The notes beneath the pieces are model-generated. The model ran no database searches. It was not told where the DNA came from and saw nothing but the letters and a program-made list of their open reading frames with translations. Positions 55,252 through 64,000 of a stretch of 64,000 bases of DNA are shown piece by piece (the stretch's first letter is position 1; the number at the start of each line of letters is the position of its first letter). Location: NCBI GenBank assembly GCA_030704615.1, contig CM060731.1:87524756-87588755 (forward strand), read 5' to 3'. The position numbers were made by a program, and so were the translations under genes. The stretch comes from Takakia lepidozioides (taxonomy: Eukaryota > Streptophyta > Takakiopsida > Takakiales > Takakiaceae).

Positions 55252-58200
55252 TATGTCAGACCAAAGCAGAAATTACCATTGGACAGCTATTAGCTGTGGC
55301 ACCTTATTGTAGGCACAGGCTGTATCAAGCAATCAATCGAATTGCCCAAGAGATAGGAAACACAGACCTGAACAGCAAGGTGACCAGTTATAATGTGAAG
55401 CCGGAAGGGCGAGAAACAGTCATGGACTTTGATGATTCTATGCCAGTAATCCAATTGAGAATTGGAAGCACAGAACTAACGGATGTACTGATAGATGGTG
55501 GTTCTGGAGTAAATATCATGACAGACCAATTAAGGAAGAAGCTTGGTCTAAGTAACATGAAACCAGCCCCATTTACAGTAACAATGGCATATCAAAGAAG
55601 TGTACAGCCATTGGGATTAATAAGAGGAGTTAAGATACAGATACAGAAAATGATCTTTATGATCACAGTAACTGTATTAGAAATGGATGAAGTCATGGAG
55701 GCTTACTCCTTATTATTGGGACGACCGTGGCTGAAACAGGCCAGGGTATTCCATGACTGGAATTCTCAGTTACTAACCGTGCATAATGGGATACACGAGA
55801 TACAAATTACCACAAAGAAATCTAGTAGATTACCTGCTACAAGAAGACCTCGAGGAGTCAGAGAGTATGACTGGAATGGAGGACTGGATGAGGAGCAGGA
55901 AGCTACCCTATTTGCTGCACACCCAGAGTGGGAGTAGGTTGCAGAGATGCGGCTGGAAAGCCTAAGTTGTTTGAGAGGTATCTGCTGTGGTGTAGTGACA
56001 GCAACACCAACTGAAGAGGAAACCAGCATTTACCCATCACATTTCTATGAAGAAAGAGAAGGAGAAATAGAAATCCTAGAAGAACCAGCCACTGTGAGCT
56101 TACAGGATGAAGTGGTGACTGGTTGGACAATCACAGCTGATGAGCAGGTGAGAGAAGTAAATGTGGGAACTAAAGAGGAACCGAGGATGGTGAAAGTAGG
56201 AGCTGATTTGGAGCCGGAATTCTTCGAAGAAGCTAAAAGCTTGTTCATCAAATACAGAGATGTATTTGCTTGGAGCTATGAGGATCTAAAAGGGATACCA
56301 CCTGAAGTCTGTCAGCATAAGATTGAACTGGAACCAAGGTCAGTACCAATCAAGCAGGCGAGGTATAGAATGAATCCCAACTACGCACAGAAGGTTGGAG
56401 AAGAGATAAAGAAGTTGGCTGAGGCTAAGTTTATATACCCAATAGAGTATACAACTTAGTTGTCACCCATTGTAATAGTTCCCAAGAAGAATGGCAAACT
56501 AAGAGTATGTGTGAACTATAAGAAGCTGAATGCTTGTACGAAGAAAGATCATTTCCCTTTGCCATTCACAGAAGCAGTATTAGACACTGTGGCAGGCCAT
56601 GAGATGTACTCATTCATGGATGGCTTCAGTGGTTATAATCAAGTGCAAGTGGCAGAAGAAGACCAAGGGAAAACAGCTTTCATCACAGACTGGGGGCTTA
56701 TGCATACAAAGTCATGCCCTTTGGACTTTGTAATGCACCAGCGACCTTTCAGAGAGTGATAAGTGAATCTTTTCATGAGTATCTGGATGATTTCATGCAG
56801 ATATTCTTGGATGATTTCAGTGTGTACAGCTCTAAGAGTGAGCACTTGCATAAATTGGAGTTATGTTTGGTCAGATGCAGGATGAGAGGTCTGGGCCTGA
56901 ATCCAAAGAAGTGTACTTTCTGTGTGAACTCAGGGGTGCTTCTGGGACACATTGTGTGTAAGAAGGGACTCCTTGTGGATCCCAGAAAGACAGAGTCCAT
57001 TAAAGCCTCTCCACCACCAGTGAATGTTAAAAGTCTACGAAGATTCCTTGGGCAAACCAGTTATTACAGGAGATTTGTCAAAAGGTATGCACAAATAGCA
57101 GCACCATTGAGCAAACTACTGAAGATAGATGCAGTGTTTGCCTGGACAGCGGAATGTCAACAGACATTTGAGGAACTTACACTGTCAGTAACAACTACAC
57201 CTGTGCTGATTAACCCTCACTGGCATGTAGTATTCCATGTTCACTGCGATGCATCAGGAGAAGCGTTGGGAGCGGTGTTAGCCCAGAATGTTACAGGGAA
57301 TATAGATTCACCTGTGTACTATGCTAGCCGGTTGATGAACAGTGCTGAGAGGAACTATAGCACAACGGAAAGAGAAGCATTGGCAATGATCTATGCAGTG
57401 AAGAAATTCAGGCATTACCTGTTGGGCAAGAAGTTTATGTTCTATGTGGATCACCAGGCTCTGATATACCTGGTAAACAAACCTCTGATAAGCGGAAGAA
57501 TAGCAAGATGGTTGATAATCTTGCACGAGTTTGAGTTCGAGGTTGTTTACAAGCCTGGAAGACTGCATCTTGTGGCGGATCATTTGTCACGATTGTCAAC
57601 AGGAGAACCAGCCACAGGATAGATGATCATTACCAAATGCGAGTCTCTTTGCAGTGGGGGTGCAGGGAAGTGCAGATGACTGGTTAGATTGGCAGTGGCC
57701 AATCAGATACTACCTTGTTCATGGTCAGTGCCCACCTAGTTATGGAAGGAGCAGAGGAAGAGAATCGCTATCAAAGCTTTACCTTATACTATGGTAGGAA
57801 GCAGAATGTATAAGTTAGGACCTGATGGAGTACTAAAACGATGCTTGTACCACCATGAAGTGAATAAAGTTTTGGCGGAAGTTCATAAAGGAGTGGCGGG
57901 AGGTCATTTTGGAGAAGAGACTACCAGTAGAAAGATACTACTCGCAGGATACTGGTGGCCTACTTTGTTCAAAGATGTACACGAGTATTGTCAGAAGTGT
58001 GATGAATGTCAGAGGCTAGGACCTTTGCAGAGATCTGGAAGAATGGCCTTGCATCCTACAATGCCTACGGAACCATTTCAGAAATGGGGACTAGACTTTG
58101 TTGGACCAATTAACCCACCATCCAAGAATACACGAAACAGGTACATAATTACAGCCACTGATTATACTACAAAGTGGGTGGAAGCTAAAGCTTTGAGGGA

Positions 58201-58910
58201 CAACACAGCCAAGTCCATAGCAAGGTTCCTGTACGAGAACATACTTACACGATTTGGCTGTCCCTTAGAATTTATCAGTGATCAAGGAAGTCACTTCATG
58301 AATGAGACCATTGAGTTGTTGACTAAAGAGTTTATGATTGTGCATAAAAAGAGTACAACATATTACCCACAGGGTAATGGGCAGCAGAGGCTACCAACAA
58401 AATACTATGTACTATCTTGGCTAAGATAGTCAATGCAAACAGAACGGATTGGGATACGAAGCTGCTGACAGCTTTGTGGTCATACAGGACTTCATATAAA
58501 GTCACCACTAAGTATACACCATTCCAATTAGTTTATGGTATGGAAGCCTTACTTCCAGTGGAATTCCTGTTACCTACCATGAGAACGGAGTGGGGAAAGA
58601 GAATGGAATTGCAAGACTCCATCAAGGTCAGGAAACATGAATTATACCATATGGAAGAAGTACGTGCTGATGCAGCTGATAATATGACCAGAATTCAGAT
58701 GAAGCGAAAGGAACAGTTGGATGAAGGCAAGTTAAAGACTTTTAAGACGGGGGATTTGGTTCTATGGTTGCAGAAGAAAGGAAAGATTCAAGCTTCTAAT
58801 CTTAAATCACCATGGAAAGGACCTTATGTCATACAAAAATGTATGATAACAACACCGCCATGTTACAAACCATTAACAAAGAATGCTGGGAAGAGTCAAT
58901 GCAAATAAGT
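55239..58910 (+). pseudogene. pol: pol of element B
   Basis: Protease (LIDGGSGVNIM, about 55490), reverse transcriptase (VPKKNGKLRVCVNYKKLN at 56470; FLDDFSVYS at 56805), RNase H (HVHCDASGEALGAVL at 57240) and integrase (CQKCDECQRLG at 57990; ISDQGSHF at 58272) appear in the order seen in A. Lesions include a TAG at 55935 (GAG to TAG), TGG to TAG at 56458, a deleted base near 56693, a frame change at 57620 and an indel near 58384 in the YYPQGNGQ block. It is clearly dead. Confidence 0.92.
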
Positions 58911-59062
58911 TGAAGGGGTACAGTGGTATCCATGACAAACCCTTGCAACATGATTTGCATGTTGAAACCGCAAGAGCAGTCACGGGGCACCAGTGTTATG
59001 AACGGAGTATGGAGCACTTGTCGCTAGGCCCAGCATATATGACCAGGGTGGGCAAAACAAAC

Positions 59063-59395
59063 GTGACACAGCCTATCACAGCCCATCACCACGTGACACA
59101 GCCTATCACAGCCCATCACAACGTGACACAGCCTATCACAGCCCAGCACGGCGCAACACAGCCTATCACAGCCCATCACGACGTGACACAGCCTATCACA
59201 GCCCATCACAACGTGACACAGCCTATCAAAGCCCAGCACGGCGCAAACACAGCCTATCACAACCTACCACAGCGTGTCACAGCCTATCACAGCTTACCAC
59301 AGTGCATCACAGCCTATCACAGCGTAACACAGTATGACACAGCCTGTCACAGCTCAACACAGCCTGTCACAGCTCAACACAGCCTACTAAAGTTA
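59063..59395 (+). repeat. Internal CACAGCCTATCACAGC minisatellite of element B
   Basis: About 14 units of roughly 23 bp (CACAGCCTATCACAGCCCAT plus CACAACGTGA variants) follow pol directly. The equivalent in element A (14095-14345) has fewer units. Confidence 0.88.
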
Positions 59396-59409
59396 CACGA
59401 TCCATAGAA

Positions 59410-62400
59410 TCAGTGACAAGTGGACGCATAATAACTTCAGGAAAATGGCTGACGGAAGAGGAAACGGAAATTACTTTAAAAATAGACACGTGGAGGTCAG
59501 GGCGCGACACACAGCCGAGAAGGAAGTGCAAGAACAGGTGTCAAAAAGAAAGAGGACAAGAACGGCCGTCAAAAGGGATGAAAGGCGGGCCCATTAATGA
59601 GTACGGAAAAAAAGAAACGGAACGAACGGCAAGTACAGAAAAGTGGAATTCTTGTCACATGTGTGATCCTAGTGAACTATCCAACAGGGAAAGTCCCTAA
59701 AGAAGATAAAATCTAAAATCCAGTCACAGCGGATACAGCCAATAGAAAACCAGAGAAAGGATCAAGAAAATGGAGGGAAATTGAGCGCAAGAGGCGGCGT
59801 CGTTATGAGTAACGGGGCGTCTCGATAGGACAGACCATCAATGCTATACCTTGGAAACTATGGAGGAACTAACAGACTATACGCTCGCAATATTACTTAC
59901 TAGTGGCATAGACACGAAAGGACAGAGCGGAGCTTTTCTCTTGAGCGATGCTTGCAAGCCCCGCAGGCTTACAAGAAATTACCCATAGCTTTCTGCGGCA
60001 ACCATACGTTTATGCTTTGTGCACTACAGGCATTCCTATAGTTGTTACAGCCAAAACAGTTCGGTGAGTCTAAAATGAAGAGAGTGAGAGGCATGGAGGA
60101 AATCAGGGTGAAGAGCACCACGATTCTGCAGAAACAAACAATTGCTACCCCCACAGGCGATATAGTTACTGGAGGAGCTGAGATTGCAAGGATTGCAAAG
60201 CCTAGATTGGACATTACACCATAGACAATACATGTTACAATTTTTGCAGAACTTTGAGCCAAGGGCAAGAACAACAACAGTGAAGGGAGTTGAATTGATG
60301 ATTACTCCCCTACCTCCAGCAATTGTTTCGATTGCCAGCAGGTCAGGTGCATGTGGAGGAACACAGGGCAAGACTGCAAATAGGGGACTTATTCCAAGAA
60401 GGGAGTTTCTTTCAAACTCAGGGTTATGCTTGTACCAAGGCTGTGTACCCAGGGCTAAAAGAGATAGGCCAGGTATTGAACGTTCTGATTGCCATGAAAC
60501 AGAACCAACAGTATTTGAGCAGATCCTTCATGGAGGAAATATCAAAGGCCTGAAGGGACAAGAGTACAATGGGCGGACATAATGTACAACGCACTGGTAG
60601 AGGAGATGAAAGATTACAAGGTACTACCGCAAAGTCTCCTATAATAGTGTCTGGCCCAATCATTGCTCAAATAATCCTTGATTCTGGCATACTTAATGCG
60701 CAGAAAGAAAGGAAATGGGAGTGTTTGAGCCAGCAACAACTGCAATGGAAGAGCAAGGCTCTTCACACAGTGAGGGTGGACTAGCAGGGCAACCTTGAGA
60801 CTAAGAGGCAGAGACGGGGAAAGACTGTGGTGGCGGATCCACTGGCTTCACGGATTCCGCATGATAATGTTTCCCAAGCTCATGGCCAGGAAGGGGCACA
60901 GCAGCACAGAGAAATGCTATTACTGGAAGCAGGACCTTCAGAGAGGGAGGAGGAAGTTCTTCTGTATCACAACCATCACAGCCACCTGAACGACTTGTCA
61001 CAAGGTCACAAGTTATCCATGCAGCTCAACCAAGGTCACAAGTTATCCATGCAGCTCAACCAGAATAATTGATTTGGAAAGAGAAGGGGTTAGATATTCC
61101 AACTACAGAACAGATAGTGGCAGAAATAGAGAAGGGGGACCTTCTCTATGAATATTTGGGTCTGGTCAAGGAGACAGAAAATCCAGAGGTGCAACAGTTG
61201 CCCAAGGGAAATCCTGAGGTGCATATAATACACACACCTGTGTCGGAGATACCACAGGCGGAAGGTCATGACACTGTAGCACCGGTGATAGATGAAGTAG
61301 TTCAGGAAAGAAAATCCGGTGGGACAATGGCCTGAATGGTTAGTGAGACATCACACTGTTGAAGATCAGGAGGAACAGCAGCAACCTCACCATGATGACC
61401 CTCAACAGGCAATACTGATGAGTTCCATAGGTAGGACCCACTTAATTTGTTGGGGACTTATGTCAAATCCCATGTTCCAATTACCCAATTGACCAGCCTT
61501 GAGAGAGGAACTCAGAAGGAGTTTTGAGGCTCGACTAGCCACTAAGTGTGCAAACAAGGGTCGATGAAGAGGTCACTCTCAAGATGAAGCAGGACTTGGG
61601 AAATACAGAAATGGCTTTTGCAAATTGGCCAAGGAACAATTGATGATGGAGGAGGCCTCAGGCCCGCGCAAGACCAGTCGCACGAAGCACATAAGCAACA
61701 GCTATATACCAAATGCAGGTGTGCAGCATGAAAGCAAGAGTGCAAGAACTGAATGCACTACATACGGAGTTGCAGACAGTGCATAACAGGATGGCGATAC
61801 AATGTGCTACATTCACACACTATGCTTGACCAATCTACAAAAGAAATAAACAGTCAAGCGGAAAAAAATGTACGAAGGCAGAAAGAAGAGAATGTTGAGC
61901 AAATGAAGCTCATTGTCGATATGAAGAATACAATCTGTCGCAATGAAGATACTTTCAAGCAATACATGCAGATTGAAGCTGATCAAGAGAAGCACATCGT
62001 GGAGTTGCAACAAACCATCATGGCCAATAGAAATGAAATCGCGGTCAATAACAAGGCTTGGAAGGAAGCCAATAATCTACTTGCTGCTTATGCGCAATTG
62101 GTTGAACCTCAGGCGAAGCGCATGGAGGGCTTTACACAGCAGTTGGAATTGTACAAGCTAAGAGAGAGCAAACTCTCAGGGGAACCACAAGCAACTTGGT
62201 GGATAACAGCCTTATGCAGGTCTGGTTAGCACAAGGGCCAGTAGAGGGCAAAGCACCACGGAAGCTCACCCAAAGCGAGATGAATGAGCTCAGGCTGCAG
62301 GTGCAGACATTGCTACAACTACTATAGACATGTCTTATAGTAGGATAGCAGAGTTACAAGAGGATGTAGACGGACTTGCAGACTCAAGTGGAAGACCTCA

Positions 62401-63480
62401 CTTCAAACATCGACAAAGAGTCTATATCCCTCAGGAACAGCTAATGGCTTCTTATTTACAAGCCAGAACTTTGGCTTTTCAGTCTTCACAGGAGGGGCAG
62501 GAGATGCCAATGATACAAGAGACAGTACCACCCACCACCACAACAAGTCACTGTACCAATAGCTTTACCTGTGGTTACTACAACCACACCACAGCCACCA
62601 CAGCCGAGGTATGGGGCAATGCCGCTTTTAAACCCACCTAAAACTCCAGCTACCAGGAGAGTACAGTAGGGCTATGATTATGCCCTTAACCAAATTCCCA
62701 TCATGTTGGATTTGGCTTGAAAGAATTTAGTCCTCCGTAGTCATTGGCACATTACTACCAAATCATGCGTATATGGCTGCCAGTGGCAACTAGACTAAAG
62801 TTTCTTCCGAACAATGGACATATTGAAGATCATCACTTTGCACATACTGGCACGAAGCAGGTTACCATGTTGAGGGAATTGATTGCTTTCCAGTTGTTAC
62901 CTGGAAGGACTCATTTATACCAAGACCAAGGAGATAGCAAGTATTGTCAGGGGGTGCGGGTTATTACTACGCTGCTGTTTTCTGGTACGTACCATATTTT
63001 GCAACAAAAGATGCAAACACGCTTTCTGAGTTATTCCAGTGGAATCATGGGGGTATTACCTTCGGTGCCATCATATGTACCTATATGACCCAAAAGTTTG
63101 GATGCAAAAGGATTCTCAAATTCGTTCATGGTTTCAAGCGGCCTGGAACCATTTGTCAACACAGAAATTTGGCATTGATGACAACACCTTAGAGGCGATG
63201 AGGATTCTGATACAACTGTTTCTTCCACCGAATTCTTTTGACATGGAGAAGACTATGCAGTTTCAGATGGCAGAGAAGAAGCGAAGGGGGTCTCCTATGC
63301 CGGAAAGGTTACCTCTATATCAGCCTCTAGAGGGCCTCGCTTATCCAGGTAGTGATCAACCATCTCCGTCACCCAGAGACAGACCTCGGGCTCGTACACA
63401 CAATCCGCCACGAAACTCTCAACGTCAGAGGTGCTCACTCACAAAGGTTTGCTAGTCGAATCGTAACCGTGAGGACACGG
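59410..63480 (+). pseudogene. Extra 3' ORF region of element B (decayed)
   Basis: It corresponds to 9850-14090 of element A. Recognisable pieces are PIAFCGNHTFMLCALQAF-equivalent sequence (about 59985-60030), LNVLIAMKQNQQYLSRSF (60477), the coiled-coil (EENVEQMKLIVDMKNTICRN at 61888), the Pro/Thr-rich start (62500) and the basic tail (63290-63455). Stops and single-base indels are frequent, more so toward the right edge. Function is unknown. Confidence 0.75.
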
Positions 63481-63483
63481 CTT

Positions 63484-63502
63484 TTTGAGGGGGAAGGGGT
63501 AA
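63484..63502 (+). promoter_or_regulatory. Polypurine tract of element B
   Basis: GAGGGGGAAGGGGTAA sits directly before the 3' LTR (TGTTAGAGGACTG at 63503), as in element A. Confidence 0.85.
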
Positions 63503-64000
63503 TGTTAGAGGACTGTCGGGGGACTTAGACATTTTAACGGGATCTGTAGGGTACCCTTAATTTTTGCACGACTGAGACCAACATGAGCCTTAGGGGTGAC
63601 AGCAGCGCACTGTAGAGGGGGTTACACAGCCCGTCACAGTCGTCACAACCGACACAAAACAGCCGCCAACACAAAGCCCGTCACAGTCGTCACCCGCCAA
63701 CACAGCCAACACAGCCCAGCCCGTCACACGTCGTCACAGCGCATACAGCCGACACACAGCCCGACACAACAGCCAACAACACAGCCAACACAGCCCGTCA
63801 CAGTCCAGTCGTCACAAGCCGACACAGCCGACACAGCCCGACACAGCCAAACACAGGTCGCACAGCCAGTCACAGCCAGTCAAAGTCACACAAGCAGTCA
63901 CAGCTTGCCAGTTCACGACAAAAATCATGGGAACGAAAAGTAGGACAGGGAACGACTGTGGGAACAACACCTGCAAAGGGAACATGTTAGTTCACAGACA
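63503..64000 (+). repeat. 3' LTR of element B, partial
   Basis: It begins TGTTAGAGGACTGTCGGGGG and contains the CACAGC minisatellite with many small indels (63620-63910), then is cut by the window end. Relative to the other three LTR copies in the window it is unusually rich in single-base insertions and deletions. Confidence 0.9.

Larger units (their letters stand above)
38754..64000 (+). mobile_element. Ty3-type LTR retrotransposon, element B (right end outside window)
   Basis: Same family as A, plus orientation, inserted into chromovirus C'. The 5' LTR is at 38754-39738 and the 3' LTR starts at 63503 and runs off the window. Order: ORF0, gag (interrupted by the DNA transposon at 41579-54159), pol, minisatellite, 3' ORFs, polypurine tract. 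Many stops and indels make it non-functional. The target duplication would be GTTGC (38749-38753) and its partner lies beyond base 64000. Confidence 0.93.

Noticed and set aside
1-64000. Transfer RNA, ribosomal RNA or riboswitch genes
   Set aside because: I looked for clover-leaf box sequences and rRNA words; apart from tRNA-complementary primer sites nothing convincing was seen.

Overview
The window looks like a gene-poor, transposon-packed stretch of a large streptophyte nuclear genome. The supporting signs are plant-type pentatricopeptide (PPR) fragments, a Ty3 chromovirus primed by initiator tRNA-Met, long nested LTR retrotransposons, short GT-AG introns, and exon-sized scraps of host genes (SEC13, ribosomal protein L35). 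The many decayed PPR copies suggest a fern or another seed-free lineage, but the sequence alone does not settle this. No intact host housekeeping gene is present.

Layout. 1-4235: decayed relatives of a DNA-transposon gene (two copies of a ParB/methyltransferase-like gene), ending at a transposon terminus. 4236-8870: AT-rich and GGATGAA-rich spacer, PPR pseudogenes on the minus strand, and a SEC13-like scrap. 8871-22139: complete LTR element A (minus strand, 13.3 kb, target duplication AAGCC). 22140-23177: PPR pseudogene, continued at 30163. 23178-30162: complete chromovirus D (plus strand, 7.0 kb, target duplication CTGGC). 30467-35604: dispersed and tandem repeats, an RPL35 exon fragment, an integrase scrap and palindromes. 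35605-38753: truncated chromovirus C' (minus strand, same family as D). 38754 to the window end: element B (same family as A, plus strand), inserted in C' and itself split by a 12.6-kb DNA transposon at 41579-54159.

That DNA transposon is the most interesting object. It has matching termini (shared core TGCTATTTCATGAGC), a perfect 9-bp target duplication (GTTTGTGAG), and a minus-strand transposase with a MULE-like catalytic region and a C-terminal SWIM-type CxC...CxH finger. It also carries a plus-strand gene of about ten exons encoding a ParB-like domain followed by a beta-class N4/N6 DNA-methyltransferase-like domain (motif IV before motif I). Between the two divergent genes lies an array of about 18 palindromic GGCGCC-centred sites with a long inverted repeat at its centre. 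Related GGCGCC repeats occur under the left end and inside one intron of the methyltransferase-like gene. I infer a self-contained transposon system in which an element-encoded DNA-binding or modifying protein acts on element-borne sites. Motif IV is atypical (DIPD in place of DPPY), and both genes carry apparent frame breaks in this copy, so it may be a recently decayed or non-catalytic version.

The nesting gives an order of events: C' is older than B, and B is older than the DNA transposon. A and D independently entered the same PPR motif sequence, four bases apart relative to the repeat.
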